This document shows, piece after piece, positions 26,028 to 35,130 of a stretch of 64,000 nt of DNA. The first letter of the stretch is position 1; each line of letters opens with the position of its first letter. The DNA comes from an uncultured Prevotella sp. GTDB lineage: Bacteria > Bacteroidota > Bacteroidia > Bacteroidales > Bacteroidaceae. The position numbers and the translations under genes are program-made. The notes below the pieces were generated by a model. The model was not told where the DNA came from, did no database searches, and worked only from the letters and a program-made list of their open reading frames with translations. The stretch spans positions 1 to 64,000 of the forward strand of contig CAMUYR010000002.1 of NCBI GenBank assembly GCA_947164965.1, in the 5' to 3' direction.

Positions 26028-26186
26028 GATAACAGATTGTAACGAAATGATATCTTTTAAGTGCAAAGTGTTAGCAAATAGAAAGTAAAATACATATCAT
26101 ACTTGACAAATAGTAAGTTTGTTTTGTTTTTAACAAACAAATAGTAAGTCTTTTTAGCGTTTCTGCGACAAATTGTAGTACCTTTG
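26028..26186 (+). promoter_or_regulatory. glnN promoter with five phased boxes
   Basis: The -7 box TACCTTTG is at 26179-26186. Boxes start at 26043 (CGAAATG), 26075, 26107 and 26138 (CAAATAG each) and 26169 (CAAATTG), spaced 32, 32, 31 and 31 bp. ACAAATAGTAAGT occurs twice exactly 31 bp apart (26106 and 26137). Spacing from GATAACA to the -7 box is 151 bp, identical to glnK. Confidence 0.75.
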
Positions 26187-26230
26187 CACCATCAAACAAC
26201 CAAAGTGGTATTAATTAAACAAGTAACATT

Positions 26231-28447
26231 ATGGAAGCATTAAGATTTCAGGTTGTCGGCGAGGCATTCAAGAAGAAGCCGCTCGACGTAAAAACACCCA
26301 GTGCAAGACCTTATGAGTATTTTGGTAAGAAGGTCTTCAATCGTGAGAAGATGTACAAATACCTGCCGAAGCAGGTCTATGAGAAGATGATAGACGTGAT
26401 GGACAATGGTGCCCGTCTGGATCGTGACATTGCCGACGCTGTGGCTGCTGGTATGAAGCAGTGGGCCGTAGAGAATGGCGTCACGCACTATACACACTGG
26501 TTCCAGCCTCTGACCGAGGGTACTGCCGAGAAGCACGACTCGTTTATCGAGCACGACGGCAAGGGCGGTATGGTTGAGGAGTTCAGCGGAAAACTGCTCG
26601 TTCAGCAGGAGCCCGATGCTTCTTCATTCCCTTCAGGTGGTATCCGATCTACCTTCGAGGCTCGTGGCTACTCGGCATGGGATCCCACGTCGCCTGTCTT
26701 TATCATTGACGACACGCTGTGTATTCCCACCGTATTTATATCATATAGTGGCGAGGCACTCGACTATAAGGCTCCGCTGCTGCGCGCCCTGCACGCCGTT
26801 AACGTGGCTGCTACGGAGGTGTGCCACTATTTCGACCCTAGCGTAAAGAAGGTGACCTCGAACCTCGGCTGGGAGCAGGAGTATTTCCTCGTGGATGAAG
26901 GACTCTATGCTGCCCGTCCTGACCTGCTGCTGACGGGGCGCACGCTGATGGGACACGATTCCGCCAAGAACCAGCAGATGGACGACCACTATTTTGGTGC
27001 CATCCCTGAGCGTGTCGCAGCCTTTATGCGCGATTTGGAGATTCAGGCGCTGGAATTGGGTGTACCCTGCAAGACCCGCCACAACGAGGTGGCTCCCAAC
27101 CAGTTTGAGTTGGCTCCTATCTTCGAGGAGACGAACCTCGCCGTTGACCATAACATGATGCTGATGTCGCTGATGAAGAAGGTGGCTCGCAAGCACGGTT
27201 TCCGTGTGCTGCTTCATGAAAAACCTTTCGCAGGCATCAACGGTAGCGGTAAACACAACAACTGGTCTTTGAGTACCGATAACGGCATCCTGCTGCATGC
27301 TCCTGGCAAGACCCCCGAGGGTAACCTGCGCTTCGCCACGTTTATCGTCGAGACGCTGATGGGTGTCTATCGTCATAACGGATTGCTGAAGGCAAGCATC
27401 ATGAGTGCCACCAATGCCCATCGTCTGGGTGCCAACGAGGCGCCTCCTGCCATCATCAGCTCGTTCCTCGGCAAACAGCTCAGCGAACTGCTCGACCATA
27501 TCGAGAAGGCCGACAAGGAAGATATTTTCTCGATGGACGGCAAGCAGGGCATGAAGATGGACATCCCTGAGATTCCTGAACTGCTGATTGACAACACCGA
27601 CCGTAACCGCACGTCGCCATTTGCCTTCACCGGCAACCGCTTTGAGTTCCGTGCCGTAGGTTCTGAGGCCAACTGCGCATCGGCCATGATTGCCCTGAAC
27701 AGCGCCGTGGCAGAAGCCCTCGTCGACTTCAAGAAGCGTGTGGATGCCAAGATTCCTGAGTACGAGAAGAAGCTTGCTGGCACAGAGCATAGCGCCAAGT
27801 TCCACGCCATTATCGACGTGCTGCGCGAGGATATCAAGACCTGTAAGCCCATCCGCTTCGATGGCAACGGCTACTCTGACGAGTGGGTCATCGAGGCAGA
27901 GAAGCGCGGGCTGGATGTTGAGAAGAGCTGTCCGAAGATCTTTGAGCGTTATCTCGACCCGGAGAGCATCCAGATGTTCGAGAGCCTGGGCGTGATGACG
28001 AAGAAAGAACTCGAGGCCCGCAACGAGGTGAAGTGGGAGACCTATACGAAGAAGATTCAGATTGAGGCCCGCGTACTGGGCGACCTCTCGATGAACCACA
28101 TCATCCCTGTGGCTACCCGTTATCAAAGCGATCTGCTGAGCAATGTCAACCACATGTCAGTGGTATTCCCCATCGACACCGCCGACAAACTCTCTGCCCG
28201 CAACAAGAAGATCATTCAGGAGATTGCTGAGCGTACTTCTGCCATCGAAAAGGGTGTTGAGGAACTCGTCGAAGCCCGCAAGAAGGCCAATAAGATAGAG
28301 GACGAGCACGAGAAGGCCATCGCCTACCATGACAAGGTGGAGCCGCATCTCGACACCATCCGTTATGAGATCGACAAGCTGGAGCTCATCGTCGATGACG
28401 CCCTCTGGCCACTGCCGAAATATCGTGAGCTGCTATTCATAAGATAG
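26231..28447 (+). CDS. glnN: Glutamine synthetase type III
   Basis: 738 residues, the large GSIII form typical of Bacteroidetes. Family signatures seen are EKHDSFIEHDGKGGMVEEFSG, PDASSFPSGGIRSTFEARGY, RHNEVAPNQFELAPIFEETN, GINGSGKHNNWSL and FTGNRFEFRAVGS. It makes glutamine from glutamate, ammonium and ATP in the cytoplasm and supplies GltBD. It is monocistronic between two terminators. Its upstream region is a paralogue of the glnK upstream region, so the two are probably co-regulated. The next gene, nrdG, is convergent. Confidence 0.97.
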   Translation: MEALRFQVVGEAFKKKPLDVKTPSARPYEYFGKKVFNREKMYKYLPKQVYEKMIDVMDNGARLDRDIADAVAAGMKQWAVENGVTHYTHWFQPLTEGTAEKHDSFIEHDGKGGMVEEFSGKLLVQQEPDASSFPSGGIRSTFEARGYSAWDPTSPVFIIDDTLCIPTVFISYSGEALDYKAPLLRALHAVNVAATEVCHYFDPSVKKVTSNLGWEQEYFLVDEGLYAARPDLLLTGRTLMGHDSAKNQQMDDHYFGAIPERVAAFMRDLEIQALELGVPCKTRHNEVAPNQFELAPIFEETNLAVDHNMMLMSLMKKVARKHGFRVLLHEKPFAGINGSGKHNNWSLSTDNGILLHAPGKTPEGNLRFATFIVETLMGVYRHNGLLKASIMSATNAHRLGANEAPPAIISSFLGKQLSELLDHIEKADKEDIFSMDGKQGMKMDIPEIPELLIDNTDRNRTSPFAFTGNRFEFRAVGSEANCASAMIALNSAVAEALVDFKKRVDAKIPEYEKKLAGTEHSAKFHAIIDVLREDIKTCKPIRFDGNGYSDEWVIEAEKRGLDVEKSCPKIFERYLDPESIQMFESLGVMTKKELEARNEVKWETYTKKIQIEARVLGDLSMNHIIPVATRYQSDLLSNVNHMSVVFPIDTADKLSARNKKIIQEIAERTSAIEKGVEELVEARKKANKIEDEHEKAIAYHDKVEPHLDTIRYEIDKLELIVDDALWPLPKYRELLFIR

Positions 28448-28455
28448 TAAAAACA

Positions 28456-28564
28456 TCAAACAATTCTTTTGATTGTTTGAAGTTTGCAGAGCAAACACGA
28501 ACAGAACAGTTCAAGTTTGCAGGGGACCCGACGCTGTGATAGCCTCGGGTCCTTATCGTTTTTA
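28456..28564 (+). terminator. Inverted repeats and probable terminator after glnN
   Basis: A first hairpin pairs TCAAACAAT with ATTGTTTGA (about 28456-28480) but lacks a T-tract. A second pairs GGACCCGA (28525-28532) with TCGGGTCC (28546-28553), followed by TTATCGTTTTT. The rest of 28448-28678 shows no gene. Confidence 0.6.
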
Positions 28565-28678
28565 AACGAATTTCAATTTTTCCCCCTCAATTTTTCAAAA
28601 ATCTAGAAATTGTTACCATTAATGGTAGCAATTCTATTGCATTACCGCATATTCAAGCAGACAATGCATAAATGATGT

Positions 28679-29161
28679 TCAGCCTGCTATATTTGTGTGT
28701 CGCCAGAAACGATAGGTGATATCCTCAAACTCACCATCGGCATTGCGACGATAGAGCCGCTGGTTGGTGGTTGCCGACTTGAGCGGTCCCAGATGTCGGA
28801 TATAAGGACCTATCTTGATGTAATCGAAGTCTGCCCTATTGACTACTGGCGGGATACGCAGACGTCCACTATACCATGCTACATGAAACTGAGAATGATA
28901 CTCGTGGATGTATTGTGCCAACTGGTTGACAGCCTTCGGATCAGCATCGCCGCCCATAAAGGCGATGCAGGTAATGTCCGTGCCATACTGACTGATAAAG
29001 TCATCGATGGCATCCGTAGTAAGAGGAACACCTATATCCTCCCACAAATAATGACTATGACACCCAGGACAATGACACGGGCAATTAGAAATATTAATTG
29101 CCAGTGTCACCTCGTCGGGTATCTCTTGAAAAACAACTCCAGTATTAACGTATTTCAACAT
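28679..29161 (-). CDS. nrdG: Anaerobic ribonucleotide reductase activating protein
   Basis: 160 residues, a small radical SAM enzyme. The 4Fe-4S cysteines C27, C31 and C34 are in NCPCHCPGCH, in the CxxxCxxC arrangement, with NISNCPCHCPGC near the N-terminus as in NrdG. AFMGGDADP provides the SAM-binding glycines. It generates the glycyl radical on NrdD. It starts 3 bp after the nrdD stop, in the same operon. The protein ends just after the repeat-free tail RFWRHTNIAG. Confidence 0.93.
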   Translation of the reverse strand: MLKYVNTGVVFQEIPDEVTLAINISNCPCHCPGCHSHYLWEDIGVPLTTDAIDDFISQYGTDITCIAFMGGDADPKAVNQLAQYIHEYHSQFHVAWYSGRLRIPPVVNRADFDYIKIGPYIRHLGPLKSATTNQRLYRRNADGEFEDITYRFWRHTNIAG

Positions 29162-29164
29162 GGC

Positions 29165-31264
29165 CTAAGCCTCCGTGTGTGCATAGAAACGACGTGCAGC
29201 CTCCTCCTGACGAGCCTGAGAGAAGTTGCTGACACGCTTCAAGTATCCGATGATACGTGTCATGTAGTCGACATTCTTTGAATGGCAGTGTGGGCACTCC
29301 TTCAGATAGCGCTTGTCAATATGGCCGCAGTCATTGCAGACTGTGTTGGGAATATTAAAGGTGAAGTAGTTACATCCCTCCTTGGCAGCTACTTTCAACA
29401 GGTGCAGATACTGCTCCTTTGACAGGTGCTCATCGAGATTCATGTGCAGAGCTGAACCACCTGTCAGGTGCTCAATATAAGGTGCACCATGCAACTTGAA
29501 CTTATCGATAACGCTCAGTGAATCGTCCTCTACCACATAGAAATAGGAGTTGTAGCAGTCGCGTGGAACGAAATAGCCATCCTCACGATCCCACTTGGCA
29601 TGCTTCACACCCACATTCTCTGCAGGAATCATCTCGCAATTGAACATCACATCCTTGGTGCGATACTGCTTGTTGTACTTCTCGATGAGTCCGAGAATAC
29701 CCTGGACGAACTTCTGATATTCGTCATTAGGTGTAATCTTCAGTCCCATGAACTCAGCAGCCTCAACCAGACCATTGATACCAATCGTGAGATACTGACG
29801 ACTGATATTGATATAGCCGGCATCGAACAGAGGCAGCATGCCATGAGCCTGCAATTCCTTCAGGTTCTCATTGTAGGCAATCTGCACCTTGTGGCACAGG
29901 TCGATAACACCACCCAGATACTCCAAATAGTCCATCTTGTGATTGACAGCATATTGGACACAACGGTTCAGATTGATGGTTAGCACTGATTTCGAACCAG
30001 TAGACACACCACCAGCACCTAGCGTATAGCTGAATCCATTGTCAGTAATCTCATTACGCAGACGGCAGCAAGAAGACAGCGAGTCGGCATTGTCGCTCAT
30101 ATAGGTGAAGAACGAATGACCCTCGGCATACATCTCAGCAGTGAAGTCGCCCCACTCCTTGTCCTTGCATTCGCCATTCTCGTCGACAAGCAGTGCCATC
30201 GTCTCAACGGGGAAGGTCAGCAGCGTCTTGGTACGCTCCTGATTGAACCACTTCATGAAGCGCTTCTGCAACCATGAGAGGCCCTCCCAATCGGGCTGTG
30301 AACCATCGGGGAAATAGAACTCACCGAAGATGCTCTGGAAGTAATACTTGTCATAATAAGCCACATTCCAAAAGACAGCCTGATAGTTACGGGCACCAGT
30401 GGGCTGGTTCAGCGTATAGACAATCTGTTCGAAGTAGTCGGTAATCACTTTGTCGATGGTACGCTTCTTCAGCGAGAGATCGGCCTGTTTGTCAGGATTC
30501 TGCCAATAGTCCTTACCATATTCCTTACCAATGAAATAGTTCATATACATCAGGAACTCTGGCGTGGCACAGGCACCGCTCAGCATTGAACTGACCATAA
30601 ATACCATATTAACGAAACCACCAGCAAAAGACTTGAGGTTAGTGGGAGCCGTTGAGTTACCACCAATAGCCGTTGTGCCAGCAATCAACCAGGGATACAT
30701 GGTAATAGAAGCACAATAGTTTGCCAGTGATGTCTCGTCGTTCTTATATATAAAGTGGTGGGTCAGCTTGTCGATATATTCGTTAGCCAACTCCTTACCG
30801 TACATCTTCTTAATACGGTCTGTAAGCAGACGACGGTTCAAACGGATGAAGTTCGACTTGGGCAACTCACCAATCAAAGTAGCAATGTTCTTGTGCTCTA
30901 CATTGGCATTAGCATCGTACTTTGAACCCGTAGCAGCGTTGACAGATTCGGTGTACTCAGAGAGGAACATCATCTTCTCCAAAGTATCACGATCCTCAGA
31001 ATGCTCTTGACGATAAAGGATAAACGACTTAGCCACCTTGAAGAAGCCTTCGCGCATCAGCGCCTCTTCAACCTGGTTCTGAATGTCCTCCACCTTAATG
31101 TCGTCGTGCATGTCCAAATGACTCAGAATCTTAGATACTGTTCCGAGGTCAGCAGGCTCATCTACACTTTCAAATGCCTTTACAATGGCATTCATGATTT
31201 TGTCTAAAGAGAAGCGATCCTTCGTGCCGTCACGCTTCGTAATCGTAAAGTTTTTAATTTCCAT
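29165..31264 (-). CDS. nrdD: Anaerobic ribonucleoside-triphosphate reductase
   Basis: 699 residues. An ATP-cone regulatory domain (1-about 95: KRDGTKDRFSLDKIMNAIVKAF) precedes the catalytic barrel. The C-terminal zinc site is in CNDCGHIDKRYLKECPHCHS and the glycyl-radical glycine in RIIGYL. It reduces ribonucleoside triphosphates without oxygen, fitting an anaerobe. The leader contains two tandem 21-bp palindromes. The -7 box TACCTTTG is at 31401-31394. Confidence 0.96.
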   Translation of the reverse strand: MEIKNFTITKRDGTKDRFSLDKIMNAIVKAFESVDEPADLGTVSKILSHLDMHDDIKVEDIQNQVEEALMREGFFKVAKSFILYRQEHSEDRDTLEKMMFLSEYTESVNAATGSKYDANANVEHKNIATLIGELPKSNFIRLNRRLLTDRIKKMYGKELANEYIDKLTHHFIYKNDETSLANYCASITMYPWLIAGTTAIGGNSTAPTNLKSFAGGFVNMVFMVSSMLSGACATPEFLMYMNYFIGKEYGKDYWQNPDKQADLSLKKRTIDKVITDYFEQIVYTLNQPTGARNYQAVFWNVAYYDKYYFQSIFGEFYFPDGSQPDWEGLSWLQKRFMKWFNQERTKTLLTFPVETMALLVDENGECKDKEWGDFTAEMYAEGHSFFTYMSDNADSLSSCCRLRNEITDNGFSYTLGAGGVSTGSKSVLTINLNRCVQYAVNHKMDYLEYLGGVIDLCHKVQIAYNENLKELQAHGMLPLFDAGYINISRQYLTIGINGLVEAAEFMGLKITPNDEYQKFVQGILGLIEKYNKQYRTKDVMFNCEMIPAENVGVKHAKWDREDGYFVPRDCYNSYFYVVEDDSLSVIDKFKLHGAPYIEHLTGGSALHMNLDEHLSKEQYLHLLKVAAKEGCNYFTFNIPNTVCNDCGHIDKRYLKECPHCHSKNVDYMTRIIGYLKRVSNFSQARQEEAARRFYAHTEA

Positions 31265-31318
31265 GATGGGTTTATATCTGTATTCTTTTAGTTACTGTCT
31301 CCCAAATTTCACCTTGAA

Positions 31319-31382
31319 AGTTTTCCGTTTTGGACAACTTCCCGATTAAATGTTTTTCAAAAGTTGTCCGATTTGGACAACT
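31319..31382 (-). promoter_or_regulatory. Tandem palindromes in the nrdD leader
   Basis: AGTTGTCC-N5-GGACAACT (31362-31382, perfect arms) and AGTTTTCC-N5-GGACAACT (31319-31339, one mismatch) have centres 43 bp apart, about four helical turns. Both lie downstream of the nrdD -7 box and before the ATG. They could be repressor operators or, in RNA, two hairpins with near-identical loops. They do not look like the usual NrdR box. Confidence 0.65.
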
Positions 31383-31393
31383 CGAATCGCTTG

Positions 31394-31401
31394 CAAAGGT
31401 A
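31394..31401 (-). promoter_or_regulatory. -7 box of nrdD-nrdG
   Basis: TACCTTTG on the minus strand, 130 bp before the nrdD ATG, giving a long leader that contains the two palindromes. Confidence 0.6.
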
Positions 31402-31533
31402 CAAAAATATACTCAAACAAACAACACTTTTTCCTAGAATAATTTGCAAAAAAAGGTTAACCGTATAACAATGATGACTTTTCGCGCACATGTACGTCTT
31501 TAATTTATAGGAAGATAACAAATAAAAACTAAA

Positions 31534-32427
31534 GTGAATATGAACAACAGCAAGTATCGTGGCGTGGTGGTACCCATGGTGACCCCAGTCACACAAGACG
31601 GACAGCTCGATGTGGATGCTGTCAAGAAAATCATCAATTTCTTTGCCGAAAACAAGGTCTCGCCACTCCTTATGGGAACGACGGGCGAAGGTAATAGCGT
31701 AAGCCAGGCAGACGGACAGCTCTTTGTGGAAACAGCAGTAAAGGCAGCCAATGGACGCATTCTGATCTATGCAGGTCTGACTGGCAACTGCTTCAGTGAG
31801 CAAGTTCGCCAAGCCGAAATATATACAGCATTAGGGACTGACGTCATCGTAGCAACCCTGCCTACCTACTATGCTCTGACAGAAGACCAGATGTACGAGT
31901 ATTACAAGACACTGGCTGACTGCATCACAGGACCGCTGATGCTTTACAACATCTTAGCAACTACCCACATGAGTATTCCTGTGGACATCATCCGCCGACT
32001 GGCTGACCACCCCAACATTGTTGGCTTGAAAGATTCGGAAAGAGACCTGGAGCGTATGGCCCAGTGCATTGAGATTACCAAGACTCATCCGGACTTTGCC
32101 TACTTCTGTGGATGGGCTGCCCAAAGTGCCCACTCACTGGAACTGGGCGGTAATGGTATTGTACCTTCAACGGGCAACTACGTGCCGGAGATGTTCCAAC
32201 AGCTCTTCGATGCTGCTGTAGCTGGTGATATGGACACGGCGAACCATCTGCAGGACGAGACCAATGAGATTGCTAAGATTTATCAGAAAGACCGCACCTT
32301 AGGTCAGAGTCTGACCGCCCTGAAGGTGATGATGCAGACCAAAGGGCTCTGTGAGCCATGGATGCTGATGCCACTGACCAGGCTGTCGGCAGAAGAAGAA
32401 CAGGCTATTGTGGAAAAACTGAAGTAA
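31534..32427 (+). CDS. DapA/NanA-family aldolase or dehydratase
   Basis: 297 residues, a class I TIM-barrel lyase. The start is VVVPMVTPVTQDGQLDVDAV and the substrate loop is GTTGEGNSVS. The Schiff-base lysine is in IVGLKDSERD and the catalytic Tyr in LYNILATTH. True DapA is less likely because the gene heads an operon with a sodium symporter, an Fe-alcohol dehydrogenase, a PdxA homologue and a DUF1537 kinase. A 2-keto-3-deoxy sugar acid or related aldol substrate is more probable. The spacing to the symporter is 3 bp. Confidence 0.85.
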   Translation: MNMNNSKYRGVVVPMVTPVTQDGQLDVDAVKKIINFFAENKVSPLLMGTTGEGNSVSQADGQLFVETAVKAANGRILIYAGLTGNCFSEQVRQAEIYTALGTDVIVATLPTYYALTEDQMYEYYKTLADCITGPLMLYNILATTHMSIPVDIIRRLADHPNIVGLKDSERDLERMAQCIEITKTHPDFAYFCGWAAQSAHSLELGGNGIVPSTGNYVPEMFQQLFDAAVAGDMDTANHLQDETNEIAKIYQKDRTLGQSLTALKVMMQTKGLCEPWMLMPLTRLSAEEEQAIVEKLK

Positions 32428-32430
32428 GCC

Positions 32431-33987
32431 ATGCATATCATTGATTACATTATTGTCTTACTGTCGATATTGGCAGCCATCGGCACTGGTGTCTATTTTG
32501 CCCATAAGCAGAAGGACACCTCACAATACTTTGCTGGCGGTGGAAAAATTCCTGCCTGGGCAGTAGGCATCTCGATTTTCGCTACACTGATCTCGAGTGT
32601 GACATTTCTCGCCTATCCTGGTGCTGCCTATGCCGACAACTGGATACTATTGGTACAAGGACTCATGGTCCCCATCGTACTGTTGGCACTGATAGGCATT
32701 ATCGTACCTCTATTCAGAAAAGTGATACGCCTGTCGACCTACGAATACTTTGAACGTCGCTTTGGACTCTTTGCCCGGCTCTATTCGTCGTTCGCCTTTA
32801 CACTAGGCCATTTCTCGAAGGCAGGAACGGTATTCTTCCTTGTCTCGATGGCGCTAGCCACATTCCTAAACATTAATATATATAGTATAGTACTCATTTT
32901 GGGCATCACCATCATCATCTTGACGCTGTTTGGTGGTATGGAGGCTATCGTATGGATGGATGTGGCACAGGGCTTCCTACTCATTGGAGGTGGCATCATC
33001 TGTATCGCCATCCTGATGTTTGGCATCGAGGGTGGACCTGCTGAAACGTTCCGCATAGCATCGGAGTATAACAAGATCAGTTTTGGCCCATACGACTGGA
33101 GTCTGTCAGAACTATGCTTCTTGGTGATGGTGCTGAATGGTATCTTCTATGCCCTGCAGAAGTATGGTACCGATCAGACTATCGTGCAGCGCTACTTAGC
33201 AGCGAAGAATGACAAGGAGGCCAAGAAGGCTGCTTATATCGGCGTGCTGATGTCCGTTCCCATCTGGGCGCTGTTCATGTTTATTGGTACAGCGTTATTC
33301 GCCTACTATCATGCCCAAGGTGCTCCCCTATTGCCTGAAGGCATCAAGGCCGACGAGGTATTCCCCTACTTCATTGCCCATGAGCTACCTGTAGGTATTC
33401 GCGGCCTCATCATCGCAGCCTTAGCTGCTGCTGCCATCTCGTCGTTAGACAGCGATCTAAACTGCCTGTCTGCTATTGCCGTACAAGACTACTATAAGCG
33501 TTTCAAAAAAGACGCCACTGACCAGCAACAACTGCGTTTTGGCAAGTGGATGGTGGTTGCTTCGGGTATCGGCGCTATCGGCGTTGCCTGTCTATATATC
33601 TTCTGGGGTGGTGAAGGTGTGTTAGGTGCCCTATTCTCCCTCTATGCCATCTTCTCTGCTGGTATCGTTGGCATCTTTATTTTAGGTCTATTCAGTCGAC
33701 GCGCCAACAAACAAGGACTCTATATCGGTATCGCCGTAGCTATCATTTATACAGCCTATGCGGTACTGACCTCTACGAAGGTAGATATTGATGGTGACGG
33801 CGTGAAACAGACGTTGCTCGACCTGGGCGACTGGAACTTCACACACCATAAATATATGTTAGGTGTTTACAGCCACCTCATCGTGCTGGTTGTGGGTTAT
33901 CTGGCCAGTTTTCTGTTCAAGACACCATTGGCAGACAAAGAACTTACCATTTACGGATATTTAGAAGAAAAGAAAAATAAAAAATGA
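32431..33987 (+). CDS. Sodium:solute symporter (SSS family)
   Basis: 518 residues and about 13 membrane helices. The N-terminal YFAGGGKIPAWAVGISIFATLISSVTFLAYPG pattern and GMEAIVWMDVAQG are typical of SSS carriers. It is predicted to import the acid sugar consumed by the operon using a sodium gradient. It overlaps the alcohol dehydrogenase gene by 4 bp (ATGA). Confidence 0.9.
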   Translation: MHIIDYIIVLLSILAAIGTGVYFAHKQKDTSQYFAGGGKIPAWAVGISIFATLISSVTFLAYPGAAYADNWILLVQGLMVPIVLLALIGIIVPLFRKVIRLSTYEYFERRFGLFARLYSSFAFTLGHFSKAGTVFFLVSMALATFLNINIYSIVLILGITIIILTLFGGMEAIVWMDVAQGFLLIGGGIICIAILMFGIEGGPAETFRIASEYNKISFGPYDWSLSELCFLVMVLNGIFYALQKYGTDQTIVQRYLAAKNDKEAKKAAYIGVLMSVPIWALFMFIGTALFAYYHAQGAPLLPEGIKADEVFPYFIAHELPVGIRGLIIAALAAAAISSLDSDLNCLSAIAVQDYYKRFKKDATDQQQLRFGKWMVVASGIGAIGVACLYIFWGGEGVLGALFSLYAIFSAGIVGIFILGLFSRRANKQGLYIGIAVAIIYTAYAVLTSTKVDIDGDGVKQTLLDLGDWNFTHHKYMLGVYSHLIVLVVGYLASFLFKTPLADKELTIYGYLEEKKNKK

Positions 33988-35129
33988 AAGCTATCACTCT
34001 ATTACAGCCTCAAAAAATCGTGTTTGGTACAGGCTGCATCCAGACATTAGTAGAAGACTATCAGAAATTAGGATTTCGTCGACTCTTTGTGTTGACAGCC
34101 CCCCCTATCCTACCCCTTATTGAGTCATCCTTGGCCGAGCTGAAGGCTGCAGGTATCAGTATCGAGATATTCCAGAATATCGTGGCTGAGCCTACGGTCA
34201 ATGATTTCAAGAACATTCTTGAGATAGCTCGTGAATTCAAGGCAGACAGTGTGGTAGGCATCGGAGGAGGAAGTGTGCTCGATGTAACCAAACTTGTTGC
34301 TGCATTCATCAACAGCGACCAACAGGTGGAAGACTGCTTCGGCACTGGCTTTATCAAAGCTAAAGGCCTGTGGTTTGCCTGTCTGCCCACGACAGCAGGA
34401 ACGGGCAGCGAAGTATCACCCAATGCCATCTTGCTAGATGAGCGGGACCATCTGAAGAAGGGCATCGTATCTCCCTTCCTGATAGCCGATGCTGCTTATG
34501 TCGATCCCAAGCTGACGTGGACCGTACCTGCCAAGGTAACTGCCGATACGGGTATGGATGCCTTAACGCACTGTATCGAAGCCTATACTAATAAGTTTGC
34601 ACATCCATCGGTAGACATCTATGCCCTACAGGGCATCCGTCTCATTGCTGCCAATCTGGAACGTGCAGTGAAAGACGGAAAGGATGTAGAGGCTCGTGAG
34701 GCCTTGGCATTTGGTTCGTTGTATGGCGGGCTGTGTTTAGGACCTGTCAATACGGCCGCTGTACATGCCTTATCTTATCCTTTGGGGGGCGAGTTCCATA
34801 TTCCTCATGGATTATCAAATGCCATTCTGCTACCTTCAGTCATGAAATTCAATACTCCTGCCAACCCCAAGCGATATGCAGAAGTAGCCATTGCAATGGG
34901 GTGTGAACCAGGAGCCAACGACGAAGAAACCGCTCAGCGTGGTGTTGACTTCATCTATCGCTTGGCTGCCGCTGTAGGCATTCCTGACAAACTCACAGCA
35001 CTGGGCATTCCACAGACAGCTGTCGATGGTATGGCAAAGGCAGCGATGGAAGTGCAGCGTCTGCTGAAAAATAATCCGAGAGAAGTAACTGAGCAGGATG
35101 CTCGCGACATTTATAATTCATTGTATTGA
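33984..35129 (+). CDS. Iron-containing alcohol dehydrogenase
   Basis: 381 residues, group III Fe-ADH. NAD binding uses VGIGGGSVLDVTKL and PTTAGTGSEVSP. The metal ligands are in DALTHCIEAY and ALSYPLGGEFHIPHGLSNA. It should oxidise an alcohol of the acid-sugar pathway or reduce the aldehyde released by the aldolase. It is coupled to the symporter (4-bp overlap), and pdxA follows after 1 bp. Confidence 0.93.
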   Translation: MKAITLLQPQKIVFGTGCIQTLVEDYQKLGFRRLFVLTAPPILPLIESSLAELKAAGISIEIFQNIVAEPTVNDFKNILEIAREFKADSVVGIGGGSVLDVTKLVAAFINSDQQVEDCFGTGFIKAKGLWFACLPTTAGTGSEVSPNAILLDERDHLKKGIVSPFLIADAAYVDPKLTWTVPAKVTADTGMDALTHCIEAYTNKFAHPSVDIYALQGIRLIAANLERAVKDGKDVEAREALAFGSLYGGLCLGPVNTAAVHALSYPLGGEFHIPHGLSNAILLPSVMKFNTPANPKRYAEVAIAMGCEPGANDEETAQRGVDFIYRLAAAVGIPDKLTALGIPQTAVDGMAKAAMEVQRLLKNNPREVTEQDARDIYNSLY

Positions 35130-35130
35130 T

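Noticed and set aside
26741..28153. 470-codon ORF antisense to glnN
   Set aside because: Shadow of a conserved GSIII frame. No promoter or recognisable domain.
35098..35130. Earlier start for the PdxA homologue
   Set aside because: It lies inside the alcohol dehydrogenase gene; the conserved family N-terminus begins at 35131.
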